Positions 35,514 to 46,557 of a stretch of 64,000 nt of DNA are shown in pieces. The translations under genes were made by a program, and so were the position numbers. The DNA is from Lateolabrax maculatus (lineage: Eukaryota; Chordata; Actinopteri; Acropomatiformes; Lateolabracidae): contig CM062218.1 of assembly GCA_031216445.1 (NCBI GenBank), forward strand, positions 5,167,001-5,231,000. The letters run 5' to 3'. The stretch's first letter is position 1. Each line of letters starts with the position of its first letter. A model generated the notes under the pieces. It was not told the origin of the DNA and ran no database searches. It saw only the letters and a program-made list of their open reading frames with translations.

Positions 35514-35772
35514 ATTTGGGACTCTGTTAGTTTCAGATTCATATCTCATTCCCCCCCCTAAGAGCACGATCATTCCAAATTGAGGTTGTGTTAACCAAGT
35601 GTGATAACTGAAAAGAAAAACGTCCTTATGTGCAAATTTGTGCTTCATCTGTCTCTACTGAATTTTGTTGCTCGATTCTCCTCATGTTTCCCCTCATCAT
35701 GAGTCTTCTGTGTTCTGAAATGTTTATAAGATCAAAAAGTGAGGAACCATGTTCTGAAAGATGAATTATGAT

Positions 35773-35778
35773 AATAAA
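35773..35778 (+). promoter_or_regulatory. nudcd1 polyadenylation signal (candidate)
   Basis: AATAAA lies 260 bases after the nudcd1 stop codon and is the first canonical signal downstream. Confidence 0.5.
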
Positions 35779-35914
35779 CATTCACTAGAGCTGAATTCTT
35801 CCAGGATATTCATTAAGAAAATGAATGTAAATGATTAAATAATCATGTCACATGTTTGAACGCTTTAATTCAACACATGTTGTCGAGTGAATCACATTTG
35901 ATGATACTGGGTGT

Positions 35915-35941
35915 TATACATATACATAATGTATATGTATA
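35915..35941. repeat. 27-bp near-perfect palindrome
   Basis: TATACATATACAT, one central A, then ATGTATATGTATA. It lies just downstream of the nudcd1 3' end. Confidence 0.9.
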
Positions 35942-37600
35942 CATAAATACAATTGTATACATTTCTCTTAATGAATGACCGGCTTACTGAAGGCTGGCTG
36001 TGCTGCACTGATGCTTGGTTGTAGTATTTTGTCAGATGGTCAGTGAGGAGGAGGACGCTGAGGAAATACCTCTCCTTGGCTCATTCTACAATCATTACTG
36101 TGGAAGTATGAAAGAAGCGAACAGTCATTTCCATAAATTTACATGAACATGTTTCACACATCACACTGGCTCCTGTTGCATTAGCCTCAGTCTTGGACAG
36201 ATCGGATAGACTTGAAGCCTTAAATCTCAAGAGGCCTAAAAATTCAATCATTTCTGCTACCAATGGGGTTTTTTTTCTGTCTTTAGAGTTGATAAAGGTT
36301 TAAATGGAAATGCATCACTTCTTGTACAAGATAGAGTGTGTTTATAAATACTGTTGATGCCGTCTGATGCATTCTTTCTTCTGAGCTATTAAACTAGAGT
36401 TCATGTGCTGCTTAGAAACCTGGGACAAATAATAAATAATGGAGGAAAGTTCACATTTTAAACTTTTGAACATTTCCTCCAGTAGTAAACACAGGGAGAG
36501 CTACAGTTTGCATTCGCTGTGAATCCCCATTTTTCACATCTTTATGCCAAAGCAGAAATCCTGCCAGTAAACCAACATTTCATTTCAGCACTGACATTTT
36601 TTTCCCCATTTTAAGAAACGCTGAAGAAGCCCACTCATCCAATCAACAGACTAAATTCAAAAAGATTCTAGAGAGACACTGATGGACCTTTTTGGAAAAA
36701 GAAAAATCTTTTTTATATTTGCTATGATTGTAACATAAGAAAACGGTGAGGGAGACTCAAGCGGGGGAGATACAGGGATAAAGGTTTTTGCAGGATTAGA
36801 TCCAACAAGGCTAGAGGCTTAAACACAATATCACCTTCCCTCCTGCAAAAAATAGATTCATATCAGTTTCTTTTCATGTTCAACTGAAGGCAACAATAAA
36901 CAGAAGTCAGCCAGTCCTTGTTTTCTGTATGGTAAAACTTTAAGATATTTAGAAATTATAGGAGGTGCTCCAACAAATTTATTGATTAAGCTTGAAATTG
37001 CCAGTGTTTTGCGAACTGGAACCACTGAGCAACAATGTGCCAGTGTGAGTCCCCGTCAATGGCAGTTTGGCTTTAAAAGTCAATAGTCTTCATCAAGAAG
37101 GGCAATTTTGTGAAGTCAGTCTGCAATTTGTTTCCTCATCTCCCCCGAGTCATTCCAGTTTCTGAGGCGATTTGTTTTTCTCTGCTACACCACACTATAG
37201 GCCGTGGGTAATCACCCTTTTCTCTTTTCTCTGTCATTGTTTTGCTCAGGAAAATCCACTTTAACTCTGTTTTTACTTAATTACTGGTGTGCAATTGAAT
37301 TAGACTGCACCACTTGTTTTTATTAGCTGAACCAGCATTCCTAGATTACTTGAAGGCAGCCTGTCAGAGCCACTAATGTCTCAGAGGACGGGCTCTGTCT
37401 TTACACAGATACAAAGTCTAAAAAGACGTCGTCAAGCCATCTTGCCCGAGAGAATTGGAAAATGAAAGATAGTTACTGCTCGCCGTCTGCATTTCCCAAA
37501 CCTTCACATCGCTGCATTCACTTAAACACCACATGTCTTTAAGAAATGGCTTTTTGAGAACTTTTTAAATGTAATCAGTCCCTCTGAATGAGTTTCATTG

Positions 37601-37672
37601 GCTGCAGGGTCAGGAAACTTGATCTGGCTCTAAATTAAAATCAAGTTTCCTGAGACAACAGCGATCTGCAGC
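37601..37672. repeat. Composite inverted repeat with 14-bp perfect arms
   Basis: TCAGGAAACTTGAT (37610-37623) pairs exactly with ATCAAGTTTCCTGA (37640-37653) around a 16-base loop. An outer pair, GCTGCAG (37601-37607) and CTGCAGC (37666-37672), could extend the stem across an asymmetric bulge. Confidence 0.85.
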
Positions 37673-38119
37673 TGGCTCATATTTCACCATCAGTGTTTGT
37701 ATTTTGAGTTACACAGGTACACATTCAGTTATTCAATACAAGATATACTAGTGCTTTTACTAATGCATGATATAATATGAATCATAATCAAATAAGGATT
37801 GTGTACCGCTGATGTAGGCAACTAATTGAGTCATATCCCATTTCGGTATAATTAACATGCAGCTTTAATAGATTAAATTAAGTTAATTTGTTTTATAAAA
37901 TGTTGAATTATGGTATAAGGTAAAGCCCAAGTGACTGAGATATTTGTTGACAATTTTCATTTCAATTAACATTACACTTTGAAGAAGAAAGACACAAGTA
38001 ATGCTGAAACAATGTCAGTCTATCTGTATTCAACATGGTGAAGTGTGTACATTGTGTTGTTACATGCTTCAGTCTGAGAGCTGCAATAAGTTAATATTTT
38101 TGCGACCTGTGCCCCAAAA

Positions 38120-38205
38120 TATTTTCATATATATTCATATATATGTATGCATATATTCATATATATACATATATATTCATATATATATATTTATATATAT
38201 ATACT
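38120..38205. repeat. AT-rich cryptic repeat
   Basis: Repeated units of the form catatatattcatatata with small variations, about 85 bp. Confidence 0.85.
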
Positions 38206-38224
38206 TTTATTCTTGTCAATATAA

Positions 38225-38582
38225 CCAATGTCTTACTCCCAAATATTAATATCAGCATCAGCTTCAGTATCCTGTATTGATCCAGAAACCTGGAAGGTCT
38301 AGTTGGAGTATTGTGATATTAAGCATCCACTGATCCAAAACACAGGCCGGTATTGCTGCCGATGCTGACCTTATTAAGCAGATAGTGTCCATGTGATCCA
38401 CATCAAGTACAGTTTCATCATAAACTTCAGTGTTTCCATTATCAGTTAAATTCAATCCGCACAGTGAGTTATACGGATATTAAACACAGTATCAGATCGG
38501 TTCCCTGTATCAGCAAATACTCAGAGTGGCGGCCTCAGAGTCACTATCAGGAGAGAAAAGGTAGATTGGTGCATCCCTAGTA
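38225..38582 (-). mobile_element. hAT-like non-autonomous element
   Basis: The right end reads gattggtgcatccctag, whose reverse complement (ctagggatgcaccaatc) is the classic start of a fish hAT family. Inside are cagtatcagatcggttccct, gtatcagcaaatactcag and ggccggtattgctgccga, fragments of its degenerate TATCGG-rich body. No transposase is present. Confidence 0.6.
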
Positions 38583-39720
38583 GAAACCAGAATATTGTGG
38601 CATGTAAACATCTTTTATCTTTACCAATGTCAGCGTGTCCATGTGTGTCTTCAACTACATGTTATGTAGCAGATGATAAACAATGTAATTATGATCTACA
38701 TGCTGACATGAAAGTGGAATCCCGACAGCAGTAATGGTGGAGGAAGCAGACGGTAAACTGTACTGTTGATCTCATCTTTCATTACTGGAGAACTGAGTCG
38801 CCTTGAAAAACTAAATTTGTTTGTGATTAAGACTTAGCTCCTCCTGGTGAGACAGCTTTTCTCTGCAGATGCAATTGGAACATTTTTAAGTGATTAAAAG
38901 ATTAAAGTAAACAAACACATATCTCTGCAGTAGGAGAAGTTGTGTGGGTAAATCATTATTGAGTTGATTGCACATTGTTTGGTAATGAATAGAGCTCCTC
39001 CCCAGTGGGATCAGCAGATGGAGGATAAATAATTAGATGTTATCGATGTCATACCTGCACAGTCGTCTCTCCACAGGCAGTGGATTTTACGACGCCATGG
39101 AAGAAGACAGATCATCTGCAGATTTATGTTGCCAATGTTTTCAAAATATATATTGTTAATGGTAATTGACAGAAAATTCCAGTTTGGAGAAAATGTACAA
39201 CTTGTCATTTTCACACTTCCGGTCTTTGTTCAGAATTAAATAAAAAAGGTAAAAGGTGTGTAAATAAGTGAAACGTATAGGGTCTGGTAGGTCTCATCTA
39301 ACTCAGCAGGTAAACAAATTAAAACAAAAACTATTCCCTTAAACACGGGCTGTAAACCGGAGGTGTGAAAAAATAAAGCTGAAAATAAAAAACTTTTAAC
39401 TTAGGTTCTGAAGAATTTTATATCCATTCATCATTTTATTTTAATTTTAAGAATCTCAGTGAATATTAAAACATGCATCAGCTGACACCAAAAAACACCA
39501 CACAGTCATATTAGCTAACCATTGCGTTCGGACGCAGACACGGAGCAACATTATCGTTCATTTGGAGTTACTCTATGTCACCTGGGTGCTCAAAAGTCAC
39601 TCTGTTAAATGATTCCCTACATTCACCAGTTCCTTGTCTGCCGTTGGTAATGGGCAGGTAGCGTTCAGACGGTTAATACAGCCACATAAATACTGTAGCT
39701 TTATATGAAGAACTGAAGTG

Positions 39721-39853
39721 AAAACTGAAGAGTGACTTCTCGTTGAACAGCCCCTCGACATGTTGCGTTTTCTTCCACGTGTAATTATTCATGAAGCTGA
39801 GGCTGCTCCCTTGTTGCAGGAGAGCTGTAATTACATCAGCCCTTGTCTTTGTG
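39721..39853 (+). repeat. Duplicated block, copy A (putative regulatory)
   Basis: About 130 bp that recur at 40812-40948 at roughly 80-85% identity by eye. It contains an E-box CACGTG (39776-39781), a TAATTA core, ATTATTCAT (39784-39792) that fits the POU1F1 consensus WWTATNCAT, and the palindrome TGTAATTACA (39826-39835). All are kept in copy B. Function is inferred only; it could also be a low-copy repeat. Confidence 0.7.
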
Positions 39854-40189
39854 TCTGAAGCATCACCGGTACTGCACTTGATGAAGACATACTAATACTT
39901 AAACTTAAGTATGTTGATATCATGGGGAACCGATGGTTATTGTAACAAGAATAAAACACCAACATGAGCAACAATTAAAATTAATAATCCTTAATAACAT
40001 ACTGTATTGATTATGACTTCATGTATTTATTCCACCTTGAGTGTGTTAACATGCACATTAGTATCCCTGTTCCGATCATATTTAGGATATTATGTTTATT
40101 TGAACACAGAAATGTGGTTATTCAGATTTCTGTACACATGATTTTGAAATTATCCAAATTTCTGTACTAACTGAGCCTTTTTGCTGAAA

Positions 40190-40340
40190 ACAGCTGCCTG
40201 CTGCATCTGGAAACAAGACTGATTAGAGCCGTGAGAGTGAACAACAACAGTAAAAATCAAAACGATGAGCTGAAAGATGCTCTGGAGATCTGAGGGGAAC
40301 TGCAGAGTTGGATGATAATTATCTGTGGGTTTGTCATTAT
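40190..40340 (+). repeat. Dispersed fish repeat fragment (tentative)
   Basis: Contains atcaaaacgatgagctgaaa, gatgctctggag and ggaactgcagagttgg, which I recall as part of a multi-copy fish repeat. No second copy is seen in this window. Confidence 0.3.
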
Positions 40341-40811
40341 TAGCGATCCCTATCAAATTACACATAGTCATTTGATCCATTGTTAATATAAGAATATTGA
40401 TTAAAGGTTTAAAAGATAAGGCTGGTGATAGTAGTCAACAAATCTCATGAAAAGACCAAAACGTTTAGGTGTTGTTTTTTTTAAAAAGAGATAAACAAAT
40501 TTCCTAAAAAAAAAAAAGCTGGTAACTGTAGTTTTTAGTCCCCACGTATGCAAGGGACTATTTTCATCTGCGGAATGAAACACAATAAGGGCTGTGGTGA
40601 ATATTTATAGCAACGTATGTGTGACTGAAGTGCCCACGTTCATTGTAATAACATATATCAGTATAACAACATATAACATATCAGGCTTTGGACGCTAAGA
40701 CAATATTTGGTGGTAGAATCAGTTCATTGTTGGTTTGGTCTTTTTATGGGATTTGTTGTTGAATAATAAAAATATAGAATATTTGCCAGGCTGAGGGATT
40801 TACAGCGCACA

Positions 40812-40948
40812 AAAACTGAAGTAAAAGTGTCTTCTCTTTGAACAGCCACTTGACGCGGTGCAATTTCTTCCACGTGTAATTATTCATAAAAGCTGAAGCT
40901 GCTCCCTTGTTGCAGGAGAGCTGTAATTACACCACCCCTTGTCTTTGT
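40812..40948 (+). repeat. Duplicated block, copy B (putative regulatory)
   Basis: Same orientation as copy A, about 1.1 kb further on. The E-box (40871-40876), ATTATTCAT (40879-40887) and TGTAATTACA (40922-40931) are all intact. The longest exact match with copy A is a 34-base run around the TGTAATTACA motif; flanking sequence outside the block does not match. Confidence 0.7.
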
Positions 40949-41729
40949 GGCGGTCTCTGTCCGGGGAGTCATAACGAACATTACATTCCCATTATGGCAG
41001 AACAACCTCTTTTTATTGTGCTGAAACACATTTATTTCAGAGTTAATGAACCAGAAAATGGCTTATCTGTACTGTACGTCTCTTCATCTACCTGAATAAT
41101 GTTCCTCTCTCTGCTCATCCGCCCTCATTTTTTTTTCTGATTGTATCATCCCCTCCTCTACTGTATTTCTCTCTCGCTATCTCTCAACTTTACACTCACT
41201 TCATCAGTTCCTCCTTTGCACCTTGTCTGTTTTGACACTTGATTAAGCTACATTCAGACTATTTAATATTATACCAAGTATACACTATTTAACCAGAGGG
41301 TCACTGATGTGATTCATCTAATTCAGCCTGCATCCCGCAGACTGTCTGCTAATTATAGCCTGTCATACAGGAACATAATTTTAAGTGGTAATCTATGGGT
41401 TTTTTATTATTTTGATTTTGTTGGTAGTGGATAATTCATGTGGTGTTTCTGCTCTGCAATTGCCAGAAATTACCTGTCAATCAAACAGCGTTGGTGGCAC
41501 AGCTATGTCTTTTATAATATTTTTCTGTGTTAACGAAGTTTGAGTTTCTTTAAGTAATGCTCTTAACCAAAACAGTTTGAGTACCACTTATTTTTATGTT
41601 ATTCATTTAGTTTAAATTGTGTTTAGTTGAGCTAAAGGAAACCCAAAGCATGATACATAACAGAGTAATTTGTTGAATACACAAAATGGTAGTGATGTTA
41701 TGACATTTTTGGTTATGGTAAGTATAATG

Positions 41730-41845
41730 ATGGTTTGATATTTTGGGGAAATACAGTTAATCGCTTTCTTGCAAAGGTGAATCCTGAGGTGGAGCAGAGA
41801 CGTCACTACTCCTGGCAAAGAAATATTCCAGCACATAACCCTTCG
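41730..41845. repeat. Dispersed fish repeat, rearranged
   Basis: Begins forward with gatattttggggaaatac and cgctttcttgc. It continues with tcactactcctggcaaag and attccagcacataaccc, which reads as the reverse complement of a distal part of the same family. Confidence 0.45.
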
Positions 41846-44358
41846 TAAAATGTCAATTGTAATTTTTACACTTCAGATTTTGTGCGGAGTAAACAAATGA
41901 CAGATAACATGTTAGTTGTTGAGCTTTAGAGGGGCTAGAGGGGTTAGAAGGTCTAGAGATCAACAAATTAACAATAATTTAGGTGAAATTTGATTACAAG
42001 CCTCATCAGAGTATGGCCATATTATGTTTTCATGTCTCATTTAAGGTGTAACAGTAGTTGAAAACATGAAATATGCAGCAGAAGAAGATAAACACAAGTG
42101 TCCCTAAGAATGACATTAGCTATTCTGGTGAATGATGATTAATTGAAGATAGGATTTTTTGTTTTTTTAATTGTTTGTGTGCCAAATAAATTGTCATCCG
42201 TCTATTTTCTTCCACTTCACCCAGGATGCAGATCAATACCACAGTCCCACAAAACATGTCGGATCATCACAAGTCGTGTTACAAGTTCTTGGAAAACACT
42301 GTGCTATGAGGGCTTTCAGCTAGAGATGAGTAACAGAATTGTTTTTTCCTGGGTGTCAATGCAATCATCCATCTTACTGTATCTCAGTTCAAGCTTTTAA
42401 AGTGTAGCAGATGTCTGTGTTGTGGTGATGAGACATATCCAAAGAAATATAAACCTGAAACTATCTGCATGGCTAGATACCACTAGGGGTAAATAAAAAA
42501 AAAAAAAAAGTTTTTTATAATTTGGATGACCCTTAAAAATGTGAGGGTGTAAAACAGGTCTGATCGGGTCAGATCAGGGAATCTAAAGGTGAAGGTCTCT
42601 CTGTCTTTCTTCAATCACAGGTGTTTAATAACCATTCACACCTCTGGTCCTGGAGCCGACAGCAGACCGACATCTGCGTATAGGGAGGAGGGCTCACATC
42701 AAAACATTACTTACACTCCACAGAAATTGTATGGACCCTTTTGAAATTCGACTCATGCAGTTCAGTCCTGGCAATGGAGGCAAATTAGCAGTTAACTGCT
42801 CTCAGGCTGAGTTTATATTAGGTGATGCTCAGTAGATATGATAACAGAATGTACATGAGAAATACACATATTCTCTTTAGGTAAATCTCATCTAGGGTCC
42901 ATTTCAATGCAAATTAGTGTTATTGTTATGTCTAATGAAATTGATGGATGGGATGGGGGCTGTCGTTTGACATATTTACATATTCACCATATTTCCATTG
43001 TATCAAAGTCAGATGTCAAAGTAAAACCACTACATTAGTATGATTCATTGTCTCTATGGAAAATATAAATCAATAAAGAAATAATGAAATCTTATAATCA
43101 AAACATAGTATTCACAATCATGAGTATTACAGTAGGGATGCAGATAATTCAAATAATAATTAGACGTAATATTCTTTAAAGCAGAATTAATCGTTTTTTT
43201 GTCTGTGGTTTAGTGTTGGGCAGGTAGGTGATAATTTTCTGTAGGTCCATCACTATGAGCGCTAACTTTCACATATATTTAAGTTCACAGTCATTAAACA
43301 TGTTGTTAATATAAAACATTGACTTGTGAACCTTTAAAGTGAAACTATGTAACTAAGTTAATAGAAATTAAACTGATGACATGAGCATCCAAATTTTTTT
43401 TTGAAAAAAGTTTCAAATAGAAAAGAAAGGTTGACACCCCCAAATGTGCATTTCTGTTCTCAAAAAGGAGTAAAAAAATTAAGAGAAAAAGAGTAAAAAT
43501 GATCTACTCTTAATTCCAGAAACAACTTTATTTGGAACATAAACTACTAATAAGCAATTTCTTAAAACCATCAAACATACCCACAGGATCACGTTATTCT
43601 AGAGACTAAAGCAGCAGCTTCCCAATAGTACATCACAAAATAATATTTCTTATGTTTTAATGGGCAATAATGAAAGTAAGAGTGGCATAAAAATACACAC
43701 ATAGCTTCTGTTTTCCACCTGTCAAACAGAAGCGTCACGATAAATAACAATCACTTTAATACACAGGGAACATATTTATGTACGTGAATCTACTGATACT
43801 CAAAGCATGTACAGTATTGTTACAATCAATAAACAAAAACAATAGCTGTTATTTGACATTTTCCACATACAGAAGTGAATAAAACCCTTTTTGCCAACAA
43901 CTGTTTCAGAGTGAGAACTTGATCTTCCTCTGTTGGCTGCTGCTGCCCAATAATATTCTCCTGTATGGTAGACTGTGCTCAGAACATTCATAAACAGTCA
44001 CATCATCGGCATATCTGAACATCCCACGTCCATCCAGCCATGTTCACCGACTCACAGATGGCTTTCACAACTAAACAAGCGAGACGAGCAAAGCGATGGT
44101 TTGATAAATCCACAGTTCACATGATACAAAACACGGACCAAAACATTCACTTCACTTTGCTTCAACTTGAACACTGATGCTTAGATGGAACTAGTGCTGC
44201 AGCTGAAATATATCATCATATCCTTTATGTTACACTAAATCTCTGTAACACTATATAGTCTACCACACTGTTAAACAATGAGGTTTACAACCACTTCTGT
44301 TGCTCAAACAAAAATTAAAAACTTTTTTGAAATGTATAAGATAGGGAGGTACCATTGT

Positions 44359-45020
44359 CTAATAAGGCATATTTTATTAAGGGTTTATACGTTGTAACTT
44401 AGGCTGTATTAAATGTGTTGTGTAAAACTGTATACTTGACTTTTACAAAAACTGAGAAAGTCATCAATAAAGGGCCAAGAGGTACTAATACATGCATTAG
44501 TTAATTTATAAATGAAGCAAGCTTAGCAGCAGTGAAAGTCTTGTTTGTGCTGACTTCCAGTGGTTCCATTCTTAATCCCGCCTAAAATGCTCTGCAAATT
44601 TTTCCGGGCAGATGTCAATAAAATAAAATTACAAACAGTAACTCAAGGTTACATACATGGATTGTTTCCTGTGAATCCCTTAAGCGTAGGTAGAAATCGG
44701 AATCCTGTGCTGGAGTGGCGGACTCCGCCACTAACAATGAAAACTGCTATATATAGAAATAGATTGAATGCATACTGCTGAAAAAATGCAGACCATATAT
44801 TGTATTGAAAAAACAGGGTTTGAATTCATGAAAATCATAAGGAACATTCCTTTAAATGTCAAGCGATAACAAATCAAGTTATGCAGACGCACACAGCAAC
44901 CAAATAGCTGCTCTTACACATAGATTATTACTAATGTATAAACCATTATAAAATGATATTTCCTGTAAATAAAGTCATTAGTGACAACTTATAAACCCAT
45001 AATTAAAGATGCCTTATTAG
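44359..45020. mobile_element. 662-bp element with inverted terminal repeats
   Basis: The left end (44359-44400) reads ctaataaggcatattttatt then aagggtttatacgttgtaac. The reverse complement of the right end (44978-45020) reads ctaataaggcatctttaatt then atgggtttataagttgtcac. About 85% match over some 42 bp, by eye. No transposase ORF lies between, and no clear target-site duplication is seen. It looks like a MITE-class non-autonomous DNA transposon. Confidence 0.55.
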
Positions 45021-46131
45021 AAACAGGATGATGCTGTGGGAGATATAATAACACATAATAAACTTCATTTTGGCTCTATTTTGAATTCAGGTTATTCAAA
45101 GTGCTTTACTGTGTGTACTTCTGTCTCCCCTCTCTGGGTGAACACTAATCATTTGTGTTTGAAAAACTGAACATGCCATCAAGATATAAAGACTTAACCC
45201 CGGCCTCCAGAACACACTCAGCACAGTCTGTCTTGGTTTTCGCATTGTGCTCGAGGCCACATGCATGTCCTTCACAATAAAAATAGGGCCTGTTTTGTCC
45301 GTGAAGGTTCAATTGTGACTCACCCTTTAATGGACCGCCTGCCCTGTAAACATCAGGGGGGCAGGATGGCATACAATTATTAAAGCTGCACAGGGGGAGA
45401 ATTTTTTGGTGTGAAAATTTTTTTCTCAGGCTGAATCCCAAAGTCTGTCTGAAGCTGAGAAAATCTGAACTATCGCATATTTAAATATGTACAGTATACA
45501 ACATAAACACTGGATTCCACGCTCTGGACGAGTCGGACTTGTTGACGTTATTCTTTTTGCTCCTGTCATCTCTTTGGTATCCTTTGGTAAAGCATCACTG
45601 ACCAGCTGTGTTGGTAAACATGAATGTGTCGAGGGCAGTTTACTGACCCTCACGTTGCAGGATTTCAGGGTATTGGAGTTAACATTATGTCCTAGCCAGT
45701 TACCTCTTGCTGCTTCTTGAGCCACCAGCGTACCGTGCTGCCCTGTGCAGCTTTAAAGATAAGAAATAAGTCTGCTGCCCCTTGATTGTGGCACAACACC
45801 ATATATTTCAAGTGGGAATGGTGTTTTTGTGTTGACTCACACAGTATAATATGTGGGTAGGTCCAAGATAAGATAACTGCTATGCGACAAGAGAGTGCTT
45901 ATGTGTCGATGTTTGTTGCTTTACAATGTCCTGGATCATGCCTGGCGAAGACCATGTTTGTCATTATGCATCAGTGGCTGTAATCTCTGTTTACATCTCT
46001 AGCTACAGCAGCCTGGCTTCGAAAAGGGCAGCAGGCACTCAACATTCCCACTTATCAGATGCCATTAAGCAACGTTTTCAATGTTTAATCCTCCATTGAC
46101 TCCGGATCAACTCTCTTTTCTCAAACAAACC

Positions 46132-46557
46132 TCAGGCGTCACTGAAATTCACCTTCGCATACACACAAGCATCTGGAAACATCATCTTCTGATCAGACAG
46201 CAGTTCATCTGTGACCGTGAGCTCCTCCAGCTCCGTGGTGAAGTGATCGGTGCTCTCCACCATCGACGTGTCCTTGACAGCGCTGTACGTGAGGGCCACG
46301 CTGTAGGTGGTGGGTTTATCAGAGCCTTTCCTCCCGCAGCGGCAGATCTTGCGGAAAGCGGCGCGAAACTTCTGAGACATGGCGTTGTAGATAACCGGGT
46401 TGATGGCGCTGTTGAGGTAGATGCAGATCCGGCAGAACAGCAGGAACCAGTTGTCCAGGTAGGCCTGGTCCAGGAAGGAGTTGACCACCACCAGAGTGCG
46501 GTACGGCATCCAGAGCGTGGCGAACAGGATCACCACCACAGCCAGCATCTTGGTCAC
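46132..46557 (-). CDS. trhr: trhr coding exon 2 (TM6-TM7 and tail)
   Basis: Acceptor cactacag; encodes VTKMLAVVVILFATLWMPYR and on to NPVIYNAMSQKFRAAFRK, then the cytoplasmic tail with Cys residues (ICRC) suited to palmitoylation. TDHFTTELEELTVTDELL matches the family tail. Stop TGA at 46134-46132. An ATTAAA variant signal lies 43 bases downstream. Confidence 0.96.
   Translation of the reverse strand: MTKMLAVVVILFATLWMPYRTLVVVNSFLDQAYLDNWFLLFCRICIYLNSAINPVIYNAMSQKFRAAFRKICRCGRKGSDKPTTYSVALTYSAVKDTSMVESTDHFTTELEELTVTDELLSDQKMMFPDACVYAKVNFSDA

Larger units (their letters stand above)
35514..46131. other. Spacer between nudcd1 and trhr (3' ends facing)
   Basis: No protein-coding gene is recognised in these 10.6 kb. 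It contains the nudcd1 3' UTR, palindromes (35915-35941, 37601-37672), AT-rich satellite-like sequence (38120-38205), a hAT-like element (38225-38582), a duplicated block (39721-39853 and 40812-40948), other repeat fragments and a 662-bp element with inverted ends (44359-45020). ORFs near 45145-45725 occur on both strands and look random. Confidence 0.7.

Noticed and set aside
45145..45725. Overlapping ORFs of about 98-99 codons on both strands
   Set aside because: No homology, no splice logic and both strands equally open; it looks like random open sequence.
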